From a bacterium (lineage in GTDB: Bacteria; Bdellovibrionota; UBA1018), in contig JAIEMT010000014.1 of NCBI GenBank assembly GCA_019751945.1, positions 118,686 to 182,685 on the forward strand: a DNA stretch of 64,000 bases. Direction: 5' to 3'. Positions within the stretch are counted from its first letter, which is position 1; each line of letters starts with the position of its first letter. This document shows, one piece after another, positions 25,600 through 34,059 of the stretch. A model generated the notes under the pieces. The model worked only from the letters and a program-made list of their open reading frames with translations, did no database searches and had not been told where the DNA came from. The translations under genes and the position numbers were made by a program.

Positions 25600-26079
25600 C
25601 TAACCAGTTTGCTGTTTGCGGTTTGCGGTTTGCAGAAGCGGGCATCTGTTTGCTGAAGCGGGTTCTGTTAACTGTTTGGGGCATTAACTAGTCGGTAAAT
25701 GTGGCCACCAAGTTTGTCACAGAGTTGAACGGTTTCAGTGGGTGGTTGTTTCACTAAATCAAGAAGAGCGCAGCACTCCCGTTGCGATCCAAGAGCAATC
25801 CTGTAGAAACGAACGCGGTCACGATGAGTACCTTTGGCGGACCCTTCTGCCAGGTTCAAGACTATGCTTGATGAAGCGCGAAGCAGCTGGTCCTGAAGGT
25901 GCAATGGCAATCGCACTTCCCGTGCCTTACGGTAGAACTCTACTGCTAGTTGATAGCTACGAAATTTCTGAAGACTCACTCAAGGGGACAATCAAATCCG
26001 GTGCCAAAAGCAACAGACTGGCAGTAACAGCTACCGCAGACAGATGCCCGCTTCAGCAGACCGCAAACAGCAAACTGTC
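25600..26079. mobile_element. 480-bp inverted-repeat element carrying a four-helix-bundle gene (copy B)
   Basis: The region between two convergent stop codons is bounded by long imperfect inverted repeats. The left end reads 'CAGTTTGCTGTTTGCGG' and the right end, reverse-complemented, reads the same 17 bases; after a 7-8 base insertion on the left, 'GAAGCGGGCATCTGT' also matches exactly. The outer arms thus pair over more than 40 bases. Inside lies one small gene of the 23S-intervening-sequence protein family. Copy A at 4202-4336 shares the arms without the gene. No target-site duplication is evident by eye. Confidence 0.75.
25668..25979 (-). CDS. Four-helix-bundle protein (S23 / 23S rRNA intervening-sequence protein family)
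   Basis: 103 residues. 'FRSYQLAVEFYRKAREV' and 'LLRASSSIVLNLAEGSAKGTHRDRVRFYRIALGSQRECCALLDL' match the four-helix-bundle family found in 23S rRNA intervening sequences and as the Avd partner of diversity-generating retroelements. The GTG start follows a stop codon directly and has no visible ribosome site. No reverse transcriptase or variable repeat is nearby. Its placement between long inverted repeats outside rRNA suggests it serves the element itself. That role is inference. Confidence 0.85.
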   Translation of the reverse strand: MSLQKFRSYQLAVEFYRKAREVRLPLHLQDQLLRASSSIVLNLAEGSAKGTHRDRVRFYRIALGSQRECCALLDLVKQPPTETVQLCDKLGGHIYRLVNAPNS

Positions 26080-26685
26080 TCAGTGTTTCTTTCGAGGATC
26101 CCCGGGAGGAAACACAAAGTGTTTACTAATCTCTTTCTCCCTCGTCTCCTCAAATTCCGCATCTTCTATCAAGGAGTCCGGATCATTCTTAGCAAGCCAA
26201 TCGTCGGCCATTTGATCGAGGCCCAAATTCGCTTTGTCCACTCGAACGTAGAGAGTCTTTTTCTCGACTTCCATTTGTGCCCATTTAAACGGGATATCTT
26301 TAAACGAGGCGAGGGAGTTGTCAGCCAAGAGCTCCATCTTTTCTTTGTCAGTGGGGTCAAAAACTTTTTGCATGACGTTGGCAACAGCATCAATGCAGAG
26401 CGAAAGCAGGTCTTCGAGCTTTGGGCTACTGGCTTTGGGATCGAAATCGCTGCTGGCGTAAAAGGTGGTTGAAGCCAGCGCTTTTTCTGTAACCAGGGAG
26501 ACTGCGAGAATCACTTCGTCGGGAAAAACTTCCGCAGAAGCTTGAAACTTGGTCGGAGATTTTAATTTTGCGAGAGCCTTGAGGCCGTCACTAAAATGAT
26601 TCGTAAAAACTTCTTGAACCATTTTTGTAAAATCTACGGGAAGGGGCTGTCCTTTTCCGGCTGAGGTTTTTCTACGTTCTATCAT
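26080..26685 (-). CDS. Hypothetical protein
   Basis: 201 residues with no signal peptide or membrane span. The centre ('DEVILAVSLVTEKALASTTFYASSDFD') suggests an alternating alpha/beta fold, and the tail is acidic then basic ('FPPGDPRKKH'). I do not recognise the family. It starts one base after the HtrA gene ends, so the two are probably co-transcribed. Its TGA touches the right end of repeat copy B. Confidence 0.7.
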   Translation of the reverse strand: MIERRKTSAGKGQPLPVDFTKMVQEVFTNHFSDGLKALAKLKSPTKFQASAEVFPDEVILAVSLVTEKALASTTFYASSDFDPKASSPKLEDLLSLCIDAVANVMQKVFDPTDKEKMELLADNSLASFKDIPFKWAQMEVEKKTLYVRVDKANLGLDQMADDWLAKNDPDSLIEDAEFEETREKEISKHFVFPPGDPRKKH

Positions 26686-27783
26686 TTACAGAATTCCTTG
26701 AGGCACTTCATCGAGCTTCGGGAGTTCTTGAAGCTGAATGGAAGGATCCATCGTTTTATTATTTCGTCTCACCTTGAGTGTGATCTTATCGGTCGGCTTG
26801 AGTTTTGCGAGTTGGCGTTCCAAATCGTAGGGTTCTTTGATGTCGACACCGTTTGCTTTGACAATAATGTCGCCCTGCTTGATTCCGGCATCCAGAGCGG
26901 GTCCGTCTTTTACGAGGTTGAGTACAATGACTCCCTTATCCACCGGAAGATTATAGTAGCTGGCAATGGCAGGGGTGACTCGTTCACCCAAAACGCCGAG
27001 CCAAGGACGAGGAACGCGACCATAGCGTTTCAAATCCGCGAGAATCTGTTTTGCTTCGTTGATGGGAATTGCAAAACCAACCCCGCTGCTCTGACCCGTT
27101 CGCGAAAAAATCACGGTGTTAATTCCTACCACTTCGCTTTTGAGATTAAAGAGAGGGCCTCCGCTGTTGCCAGGGTTAATGGAGGCATCGGTTTGAAGAA
27201 AGTTGTCAAAAGGGCCTAGTCCGATCGTGCGATTTTTTGCGCTGATAATTCCCATCGTCACCGTGTGCTGAAGGCCGAAGGGATTGCCCACGGCAAAGAC
27301 GGCTTCAGCGATTCGAACTTTGTCGGAATCCGCGAGGGCAACGGGTTTTAAACCGGGCGGAACTTTTCGATTGCTGTCGCGAATCTGTAAAAGCGCGACG
27401 TCCATCTTTTGATCTTTACCGATAATCTTTGCTCGAAACTGGCGTTTGTCGATAAGCGTCACCATCACTTCATCGGAATGCGCGACGACGTGATTGTTCG
27501 TTATGACATAGCCGTCAGTGTCGATGATGAAGCCCGAGCCGAGAGAGGTATTTTTTCTCTCCTGGGGAACTCCCCAGAATCTCAAGAACTCATCCATTCC
27601 AAAAACATTGTTGGTCACCGTGTTGGCGCTGACGTTCACCACCCCGGGCAAAACTTTTTCGACTAAGTCGGGCAGGTTTGCGGGTGCCACATTTGCAGAT
27701 GCGTCGCGTTGCGCAATGTGTGGTGCAGAGAATAACAAAAGGAAGAAAAGGCTCCATTTGAGGTGTTTTTTGGGGGTTCTCAT
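26686..27783 (-). CDS. HtrA/DegP-type periplasmic serine protease with PDZ domain
   Basis: I start at the ATG at 27783, preceded by AGGAC at five bases and followed by a signal peptide ('KWSLFFLLLFSAPHIAQ'). The 365-residue product has a trypsin-like domain with the triad His in 'VITNNHVVAHSD', Asp in 'KMDVALLQI' and Ser in 'SINPGNSGGPLFNL'. One PDZ domain follows ('LDAGIKQGDIIVKANGVDI'). A single PDZ makes it DegS-like in layout, though the cleavable-looking leader suggests a soluble quality-control protease. A 201-residue unknown protein follows in the operon. Confidence 0.93.
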   Translation of the reverse strand: MRTPKKHLKWSLFFLLLFSAPHIAQRDASANVAPANLPDLVEKVLPGVVNVSANTVTNNVFGMDEFLRFWGVPQERKNTSLGSGFIIDTDGYVITNNHVVAHSDEVMVTLIDKRQFRAKIIGKDQKMDVALLQIRDSNRKVPPGLKPVALADSDKVRIAEAVFAVGNPFGLQHTVTMGIISAKNRTIGLGPFDNFLQTDASINPGNSGGPLFNLKSEVVGINTVIFSRTGQSSGVGFAIPINEAKQILADLKRYGRVPRPWLGVLGERVTPAIASYYNLPVDKGVIVLNLVKDGPALDAGIKQGDIIVKANGVDIKEPYDLERQLAKLKPTDKITLKVRRNNKTMDPSIQLQELPKLDEVPQGIL

Positions 27784-27844
27784 GAGTCCTGATTTATGCC
27801 AAAGTCGGACCTCCATTTCAACCTATTCTAAAGAGGACGTGCCT

Positions 27845-29023
27845 ATGACCGAAGTCGTGATTGCAAGCGTAGCAAGAACACCGATTGGGAACTTTTTGGG
27901 AGCACTTTCCAGTATTCCAGCGCCCAAGCTAGGCGCTACAGCAATCGAGGCGGCCCTCAAAAGAGCAGGTGTGAATGCCGACCAGGTTTCTGAAGTCATC
28001 ATGGGCAACGTGCTCCCAGCGGGGGAAGGTCAAGCTCCGGCGCGTCAAGCTGCGATCTTCGCGGGCATTCCCAAGTCGGTTCCGGCTTTGACGATCAATA
28101 AAGTTTGTGGAAGCGGAATGAAAGCGCTCATGCTCGGTACACAATCCATCTTGTTGGGTGACAGTGAAGTCGTGGTTGCCGGCGGAATGGAAAACATGAG
28201 CCAGGTTCCCTACATTATTCCGGGTGCCCGAACGGGTTTGCGCATGGGGCATCAGCAGATCGTCGATGCCATGATTTATGACGGTCTTTGGGATCCCTAC
28301 AGCAATCAGCACATGGGCAATTGCGGGGATCTCTGCGCGAAGGAAAGAAATTTTTCTCGAGAAGAGCAAGATCGTTACGCCATTCAAAGTTACAAGCGCG
28401 CTCAAGAAGCTCAAAAGGGTGGGAAATTTCAATTCGAAATCGCTCCGGTTTCGATTACTGGCAAGAAGGGGGATGTCACTCAGATTTCTGAGGACGAAGG
28501 TCCTGGCAAAGCCCAGTTCGACAAGATTCCTACCTTAAAGCCTGTTTTCGATAAGTCGGGAACGATTACGGCCGCGAATTCTTCTCCCGTCAACGATGGC
28601 GCTGCAGCATTGGTTTTGATGTCGGCAGAGAAGGCCAAGCAACTCGGCGTGAAGCCGCTTGCGAAAATCGTTTCTTACGGCACGCATGCTCAGGCACCGG
28701 AATGGTTCACCACCGCTCCAGCAGATGCCATGCGCAAGGCTGCGAAGAAGGCCGGCTGGGAAATGAACAGCATCGACTTATTCGAAGTGAATGAGGCCTT
28801 CGGTGTCGTTGCTTTGGCAGCTCAGAAGGAATTGCAAATTCCTGAGCAGAAATTGAACGTTCGCGGTGGGGCAATTGCATTGGGCCACCCGATTGGCGCG
28901 AGTGGAGCTCGAATCGTGATCACCTTGCTTGCGGCTTTGAAGGACATGAATTTGAAGCGCGGAATGGCAGGCATTTGTATCGGCGGCGGCGAAGCCACTG
29001 CGATTTGCATCGAACGGATTTAG
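27845..29023 (+). CDS. Acetyl-CoA acetyltransferase (thiolase)
   Basis: I start at the ATG at 27845, with AGAGGA upstream; the track ORF runs in from an upstream open frame. The 392-residue enzyme has the nucleophilic Cys in '[15 protein letters not shown]', '[20 protein letters not shown]' and the second Cys in '[12 protein letters not shown]'. It cleaves or forms acetoacetyl-CoA. The next two genes encode a 3-oxoacid CoA-transferase, so the three probably handle acetoacetate or short ketoacids as carbon source. Confidence 0.95.
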   Translation: MTEVVIASVARTPIGNFLGALSSIPAPKLGATAIEAALKRAGVNADQVSEVIMGNVLPAGEGQAPARQAAIFAGIPKSVPALTINKVCGSGMKALMLGTQSILLGDSEVVVAGGMENMSQVPYIIPGARTGLRMGHQQIVDAMIYDGLWDPYSNQHMGNCGDLCAKERNFSREEQDRYAIQSYKRAQEAQKGGKFQFEIAPVSITGKKGDVTQISEDEGPGKAQFDKIPTLKPVFDKSGTITAANSSPVNDGAAALVLMSAEKAKQLGVKPLAKIVSYGTHAQAPEWFTTAPADAMRKAAKKAGWEMNSIDLFEVNEAFGVVALAAQKELQIPEQKLNVRGGAIALGHPIGASGARIVITLLAALKDMNLKRGMAGICIGGGEATAICIERI

Positions 29024-29025
29024 CG

Positions 29026-29721
29026 ATGAAGAAAACTGTTTCGGATGCCAAGGACGCAGTAAAAGATATTCCGGATGGAGCCGTGCTTGCTCTGGGCGGA
29101 TTTGGTCTCTGCGGAATTCCTGAAAACTGCATCGGAGCCCTCGTCGAAAAAGGCGTGAAGAATCTGACCTGCATTTCCAATAATGCAGGGGTGGACGATT
29201 TTGGAATCGGTCTTCTGCTTCAGCGTCGACAAGTGAAGAAAATGATTTCGAGTTACGTCGGTGAGAACAAGCTCTTTGAAAGCTTGGTGCTTTCAGGGGA
29301 ATTGCAGGTGGAGCTCACTCCGCAAGGAACTCTCGCTGAAAAATTGCGCGCAGGTGGGGCTGGGATTCCCGCGTTCTTCACTCCCACTGGTGTGGGCACC
29401 ATTGTGGCGGACGGCAAAGAAGTGCGCGATTTTGACGGCCGGAAATATGTTCTAGAACGTTCTTTGAAGGCGGACTTCTCGATCGTGAAAGCCTGGAAAG
29501 GCGATTCGATGGGAAATCTGGTTTTTAGAAAAACGGCGCGGAATTTTAATCCGGTGGTTGCCGTTGCCGGAAAAATTACGATTGCCGAAGTGGAAGAGTT
29601 GGTGCCGGTCGGATCGATCGATCCCGATCAGGTTCACGTTCCCGGAATCTACGTTCAAAGAATTTTCCAAGGAAAGAATTACCAGAAGCGCATTGAGAAG
29701 CGGATGCTTCGAAACGGATAA
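29026..29721 (+). CDS. scoA: 3-oxoacid CoA-transferase subunit A
   Basis: 231 residues from the ATG at 29026, two bases after the thiolase stop; the track start at 28975 lies inside thiolase. 'ALGGFGLCGIPENCIGALVEKG' and 'CISNNAGVDDFGIGLLLQ' are the SCOT alpha-subunit signatures. It transfers CoA from succinyl-CoA (or similar) to acetoacetate together with subunit B. The exact substrate cannot be read from sequence. Confidence 0.93.
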   Translation: MKKTVSDAKDAVKDIPDGAVLALGGFGLCGIPENCIGALVEKGVKNLTCISNNAGVDDFGIGLLLQRRQVKKMISSYVGENKLFESLVLSGELQVELTPQGTLAEKLRAGGAGIPAFFTPTGVGTIVADGKEVRDFDGRKYVLERSLKADFSIVKAWKGDSMGNLVFRKTARNFNPVVAVAGKITIAEVEELVPVGSIDPDQVHVPGIYVQRIFQGKNYQKRIEKRMLRNG

Positions 29722-29724
29722 ACT

Positions 29725-30381
29725 ATGGCACTCAGTCGTGAACAGATTGCTCAAAGAATTGCTCAAGAGTTGAAAGACGGATTCTACGTGAATCTTGGGA
29801 TTGGAATCCCCACGCTCGTCGCAAATTACATTCCTCAGGGAATTTCTGTGATTCTGCAGAGTGAAAATGGGCTGCTCGGAATTGGGCCGTATCCCACCGA
29901 AAGTGAAATCGATTCGGATTTGATCAATGCTGGCAAAGAAACGGTGACTGTCATGCCGGGAAGCTCTTTTTTCTCGAGTGCCGATTCATTTGCCATGATT
30001 CGCGGCGGTCATGTGGACCTGACCGTGTTGGGTGCGATGGAAGTGGACGAGCAAGGCAATCTCGCCAACTGGATGATTCCCGGAAAAGTGGTGAAGGGGA
30101 TGGGCGGCGCGATGGATTTGGTCGCGGGCTCTCCGAACGTCATCGTGGCCATGCAGCATGTCTCGAAAGATGGTCAGAGCAAGGTGTTGCCGAAGTGCCA
30201 GCTTCCGTTGACGGGTGTTGGTGTTGTGAAGAAGATCGTAACGGAATTGGCGATGATCGAAGTGACTCCGCAGGGTTTGGTTTTGCGTGAGCGCGCGCCG
30301 GGTGTTTCGGTCGATGAAATCAAGAAAGCAACCGCTGCGAAGTTAACGGTCCCGGCTCAAGTCGCTGAAATGCGATTGTGA
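29725..30381 (+). CDS. scoB: 3-oxoacid CoA-transferase subunit B
   Basis: 218 residues. '[19 protein letters not shown]' and '[14 protein letters not shown]' hold the beta-subunit signature with the catalytic glutamate (SENG). '[21 protein letters not shown]' is also typical. It follows subunit A by 3 bases. Its last 25 bases overlap the convergent methyltransferase gene. Confidence 0.94.
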   Translation: MALSREQIAQRIAQELKDGFYVNLGIGIPTLVANYIPQGISVILQSENGLLGIGPYPTESEIDSDLINAGKETVTVMPGSSFFSSADSFAMIRGGHVDLTVLGAMEVDEQGNLANWMIPGKVVKGMGGAMDLVAGSPNVIVAMQHVSKDGQSKVLPKCQLPLTGVGVVKKIVTELAMIEVTPQGLVLRERAPGVSVDEIKKATAAKLTVPAQVAEMRL

Positions 30382-31262
30382 GCTCTTACCACGTAAATAA
30401 AGTCGTCATTTTCTGAAAGCGTAATGGCAGCATCCGGGCCGACCATTTTTCGCATCAGTGCTTCGGTGGGATACCAGCGGTGTTCCGGGTTTTCCACCAA
30501 GTCCTTATCGTAGTTCGGCTTCCCAGCATTCGGAACTGTGATCACTAATTTCTTCCCGACACGGTAAGCTTCATCCACAATTTTCTGAGCATGGGGCATT
30601 TCCACATGTTCCAAAATATCGGGAATCATCACCGTATCGAATTCGCAATCTTCAAACGGCATCTTCGCTGCATCCATTTTTAGGAATTTGGATTGAGGAT
30701 ATTTTTCCTGTGCATACTGGAGGCGAATTTCATCGATGTCCACGCCCGTGCCACCGCCGACGTAATTCAATACATAACCGGTCGAACAGCCGATCTCTAA
30801 AACCTTGTTGTCCGCCTGTTTTTTCAACCAGTTGATGCGCTCTCTTTGTTTGGGGTCTTTATAGATAGAAGAAGGATGCCCGCACTCGGCAAGGAAATAC
30901 GCCTTGCGAATCATGCCCAAGTAATCCTCATTCTTGGAATTGAAGGTGAGATCGCCAACCGAAGCGTAGCGATTCTTTCCGGTCGTGTCTTCAATCACAA
31001 TGGCGGGGCCACCCGGCTTCTTTAAAATCGTGCGGGCCAACACCTTCAAAACGGGGCGTGGAATGGGGGGGAGTTTCTTGGTCGTTTCCTCATCCACTCG
31101 CCAATAAAGAACCATGCATTTTTTGGTGCGGCGTAAGAACTTGTAAAAATCGACGAAGTTCAAACCAAAGTCGGGCAGTTCATGAAAATGAACCCGGTCA
31201 TCATCCATCAACTTCGGATGATTCCAACCCTCTCCTTTTCGGCCAATGACATTGATTTCCAT
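30357..31262 (-). CDS. Class I SAM-dependent methyltransferase with extra N-terminal domain
   Basis: I start at the ATG at 31262, preceded by GGGGGGA; the track start adds 22 low-complexity residues. The 301-residue product has an N-terminal domain of about 130 residues beginning '[19 protein letters not shown]', which I cannot name, though it recalls the start of GT4-type glycosyltransferases. The Rossmann methyltransferase core follows: '[16 protein letters not shown]', 'GVDIDE' and '[16 protein letters not shown]'. Substrate unknown; surface polysaccharide is possible. Confidence 0.8.
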   Translation of the reverse strand: MEINVIGRKGEGWNHPKLMDDDRVHFHELPDFGLNFVDFYKFLRRTKKCMVLYWRVDEETTKKLPPIPRPVLKVLARTILKKPGGPAIVIEDTTGKNRYASVGDLTFNSKNEDYLGMIRKAYFLAECGHPSSIYKDPKQRERINWLKKQADNKVLEIGCSTGYVLNYVGGGTGVDIDEIRLQYAQEKYPQSKFLKMDAAKMPFEDCEFDTVMIPDILEHVEMPHAQKIVDEAYRVGKKLVITVPNAGKPNYDKDLVENPEHRWYPTEALMRKMVGPDAAITLSENDDFIYVVRAHNRISAT

Positions 31263-31338
31263 TCCCCCCAGACCTACCACGGAAAGCCGCGGGGGGGTAG
31301 GGGCGGTGCGTGCTACCCCCACTGGCAAAAAAAGGGGA

Positions 31339-31536
31339 CTCGCCTTTGGTTGGGTTGGGTTGGGTTGGGTTGGGTTGGGATTCTCGGAAATGAGATGCGC
31401 TGGGATCCGAAATTAGAGCGAAATCTGAGGTTGTCACAGATTCCCTCTCATAACCTCTGGGATGAGTGGAGGGCATACCGCAGAAGTGAGGCGAACCCTT
31501 CTCTGCCTTTCCCAACCAAACCCAACCAAAGGCGAG
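31339..31536. repeat. 18-bp exact inverted repeat enclosing a 162-base segment
   Basis: CTCGCCTTTGGTTGGGTT at 31339-31356 recurs exactly as its reverse complement at 31519-31536. The right arm continues with a second degenerate CCCAACC unit. The layout could be a large cruciform, a small insertion, or two arms of a decayed element. Confidence 0.75.
31349..31380 (+). repeat. TTGGG tandem repeat, G-quadruplex-prone
   Basis: Six GGG runs separated by TT follow one another ('GGTTGGGTTGGGTTGGG'). Four GGG runs with two-base loops are enough for a stable intramolecular quadruplex, so the plus strand here should fold. It lies about 90 bases upstream of the methyltransferase start codon. Confidence 0.85.
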
Positions 31537-31585
31537 AAGGGAGTAAAAGGTAGCGGGGTCCCCGGCTCACTTCGTAGTCGAATAA

Positions 31586-32449
31586 TTAGAGAGCGCTGCC
31601 GGCTGAGGTCGCAGCGGGTGCGATCTCTCCTGCGATCGAATTATTCAGGAACTTTTGGGATGCGTCCGAGGATTTTTCGGGCTTTTTGGGAGCGGGGGTG
31701 CCTCTCAGGAGGTCATCACACATTCTATTGCCTGTGGTGAAACCGTCAAAGAAGGAGCCTAGAGTAGGTCCTTCGGGAGAATTTTCCAGTCCTTTGATCG
31801 GAGTTTTTTCAGTGTCTCCCATCCAGAACTGTTCAGTCGTTAGGAGCTGAGGAAGGGGGGAGGATCCGTCTAGGTGAGCTCTCATATAGATCACCAAAGG
31901 AGCGAGCGGTTTTAGTTTGGGATGAAACTTTTCGGGATGCTTGAAGGTGACTCTTACGGTGAGGCCTTCACCCCGGTAAATGCCAACGTGGTTTGTAAAA
32001 TCTTGTTCATAGGTAATATCGTCGCGGATGGAGTTGAGCTCGTCCAGTACCTTAGGAAGTTTTCGCTTGGCGACTGTGGTTAAGATGGCTGCCGTCAACT
32101 GTTGGGCCGAATTGATTTCTAGGGCCGCTTTCTGGTCGATGCCGTTTTTTTTGAGGTCTTTATTATAGCCAATTTCATTAAAGAATTTGAACGCCGCTCT
32201 TTCTTTGTCACTTAGAAGTTTCTCAAAAATTCCATTTTGGATTTCTTGTAGGCGAAGAGCGTCGATGACCTGCATGGCACTGAGGTCGGGATCAAAGGGC
32301 TTTTGATCAATAGCCTTACAGACCGTTTCCAATGCATCTCTTAATCCCGGAACTTGAAAGGCATTGCTAATCGGAGTTGCTTCCTGCCCGTAAGACGAAG
32401 AAACAATCGATAGAAGTCCGGCGATCAAAAAACCGAAGGTTCTTTTCAT
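31586..32449 (-). CDS. Secreted hypothetical protein
   Basis: 287 residues with a signal peptide ('MKRTFGFLIAGLLSIVSSSYG'). The mature part is soluble, mixed alpha/beta, with 'GIYRGEGLTVRVTFKHPEKF' near the middle and a low-complexity tail. No family recognised. It lies 19 bases after a VWA-like lipoprotein gene and is probably exported with it. Confidence 0.75.
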   Translation of the reverse strand: MKRTFGFLIAGLLSIVSSSYGQEATPISNAFQVPGLRDALETVCKAIDQKPFDPDLSAMQVIDALRLQEIQNGIFEKLLSDKERAAFKFFNEIGYNKDLKKNGIDQKAALEINSAQQLTAAILTTVAKRKLPKVLDELNSIRDDITYEQDFTNHVGIYRGEGLTVRVTFKHPEKFHPKLKPLAPLVIYMRAHLDGSSPLPQLLTTEQFWMGDTEKTPIKGLENSPEGPTLGSFFDGFTTGNRMCDDLLRGTPAPKKPEKSSDASQKFLNNSIAGEIAPAATSAGSAL

Positions 32450-32468
32450 AAGTTCGCTCTCAAAAGGT

Positions 32469-33782
32469 TTACTTGCTTGCGGAATTTTCGGCGCCGGCTT
32501 GTTTGTACTCGACGTTTGCGGTGTCGAGGCCTTTCAAGCGAGCAGCTCCGTGCAATTCGATGCCGTAACCACTGGTTAAGTTCATGTTTGCAGGGAAATC
32601 AATCGCGTAAGCAGTGGTGTAGCCGACGTAAGTCCAACCATTGACCGGATCTTCCGGAATGGTGATCGGGCTGCCCGAGCCACCCATGTACTTGGTGACC
32701 ACGATGGTTGCCGGATTCGGCTCAGTGCCTACGAATAAGTAACGGGTTTCGAAATCCAAGCGAGTCGCAGCGAGAGTCGAAGAGATCGAATCCAGTGCGG
32801 TCGAGATGGATTGAGAACAAACATCGGTAGTCGTACCACCCAAGGCGCTAGCCATGGCGATGTAACGATCGCCTGCGTACGATCGGCCACCCAAACAGGT
32901 GCCGCTCGAAGAGCCGTTGCGATCATACGTCGAAACCGATGAGAAGAATCGAAGCATGTTGGCCGAAGGCTTCAAGGCCTTGAGCGAATTCAAACGAGAA
33001 TTGAAGCTCGTAGTACCGGTGCGCACTTGAGCGCAGCTGGCTTCAGCATAGTTCGGAGCCGTACAGATGATGTCGGCTTGATCCGGCCAGCGCTTGTAGT
33101 GCTGCTTGCCGTTTGCATCTTGATAAATCGGACCCGTCTTTTCGCAAGAATCGACGTAACCGTCGGAGCGAACACAAGCCGTCACGCCGGAGGTGTCGTT
33201 TCCGTTGCCGACGACGTAAATTACAAGCTGTGCGTCGTTACGAATGAAGTTCGTGCCGGGAGCATAGTTATGCAAAGCATTCAAAATAGTGTCTAAGCCG
33301 GGTTCATTTCCGTTCGTCGTGCTGTTGATGTCTGCCATGCTCAAGAAACGGGTGTAAGAACTCGGAGTACGAAACAAACTTGGGAGAACCGTGCCCGGAG
33401 CGTTTGCTACTGCGCCTGGAAACGGAGGAATCCAGCTAGCGCCCCAGTTGCTGTCGTATTGGGAAGCCGCGATTTGATCGAAAGTGCGCGGAGTCACCAA
33501 GGGGATCGTTGCGAAATGGTAGTCCCAGCCGCGGCTCTGAAGATTGTTCAAGAACGTCGGAAGCTGTGAAGCCACTTGGTTGAACACGGTTCCCATGGAA
33601 CCGGTGTCGTCTTCGACTAAAAGAATATCGACCTTGGGCGGAATCATCACACCGCCAGGAGCTGCTGCTGCCTGAACTTGGCTGCCGACGATGAACGCCT
33701 GTCTGCTGCATCCTGTGGAAGCCAAAGATAGACCCGCAACTAGCGCAAGGAGCCATCGATTGGTAAAGCGTTTGTGGTTCAT
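32469..33782 (-). CDS. VWA-like surface lipoprotein
   Basis: 437 residues. The N-terminus is a lipoprotein leader with lipobox 'LASTGC'. The mature protein starts a VWA-type fold: 'VDILLVEDDTGSMGTVFNQVASQLPTFLNNLQ' gives a MIDAS-like D-x-(S/T)-x-S motif (here DDTGSM). Many cysteines follow ('CVRSDGYVDSCEKTG'). VWA domains bind partners through a metal, so adhesion is plausible. A GA-rich ribosome site precedes the ATG. It is divergent from the GYF2-PilZ gene. Confidence 0.8.
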   Translation of the reverse strand: MNHKRFTNRWLLALVAGLSLASTGCSRQAFIVGSQVQAAAAPGGVMIPPKVDILLVEDDTGSMGTVFNQVASQLPTFLNNLQSRGWDYHFATIPLVTPRTFDQIAASQYDSNWGASWIPPFPGAVANAPGTVLPSLFRTPSSYTRFLSMADINSTTNGNEPGLDTILNALHNYAPGTNFIRNDAQLVIYVVGNGNDTSGVTACVRSDGYVDSCEKTGPIYQDANGKQHYKRWPDQADIICTAPNYAEASCAQVRTGTTSFNSRLNSLKALKPSANMLRFFSSVSTYDRNGSSSGTCLGGRSYAGDRYIAMASALGGTTTDVCSQSISTALDSISSTLAATRLDFETRYLFVGTEPNPATIVVTKYMGGSGSPITIPEDPVNGWTYVGYTTAYAIDFPANMNLTSGYGIELHGAARLKGLDTANVEYKQAGAENSASK

Positions 33783-34059
33783 TACTCTCTCACTCTCTCT
33801 ATAAAACTCTTGTACAGGTCAAAATCCATAGACCCACACAAGGAGATCTATCGCAAACTCGATACCAGTCTTGTGAGAGGTCTCGAAATATCTGAAATAT
33901 TCAATAGTTTCAGTATATTAAGATGAATAGTTGAAAATCTGCATGAGGATGAAAGCCCCCCTTTGTCTCTCCAGACACGGACGACTGTCTAGTGTTTAGA
34001 CAGCGAGAATCACCCCCAAATTTCTAGCGGAAGGCGTCGAAGATCGATAAAATAATGAG
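33783..34059. promoter_or_regulatory. Divergent regulatory region with two small palindromes
   Basis: This 277-base AT-rich region separates the VWA lipoprotein and GYF2-PilZ genes. CTGTCTA-GTGTT-TAGACAG (33985-34003) is a perfect 7-base-pair hairpin or operator 57 bases before the plus-strand start. CTGAAA-N10-TTTCAG (33892-33913) lies in the AT-rich middle. No clear promoter hexamers could be fixed. Confidence 0.4.

Larger units (their letters stand above)
31263..31585. other. 323-base spacer between two minus-strand genes
   Basis: No credible gene is present; the overlapping track ORFs are low-complexity shadows. The spacer holds a GGGTT tandem tract and an 18-base inverted repeat, described separately. 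Base composition differs from coding neighbours (G runs, 'GCGGGGGGGTAGGGG'). Confidence 0.7.

Noticed and set aside
25668-25979. Avd accessory gene of a diversity-generating retroelement
   Set aside because: No reverse transcriptase, template repeat or variable repeat is seen nearby.
25600-26079. A 23S rRNA intervening sequence in a disrupted rRNA gene
   Set aside because: No rRNA sequence flanks the element; both sides are complete protein genes.
31349-31380. Telomere-like repeat marking a chromosome end
   Set aside because: Ordinary genes lie on both sides and the tract is only six units long.
31182-31553. ORFs across the GGGTT tract
   Set aside because: Their sequence is translated tandem repeat ('GWVGLGWVG') and they overlap the start of the methyltransferase gene.
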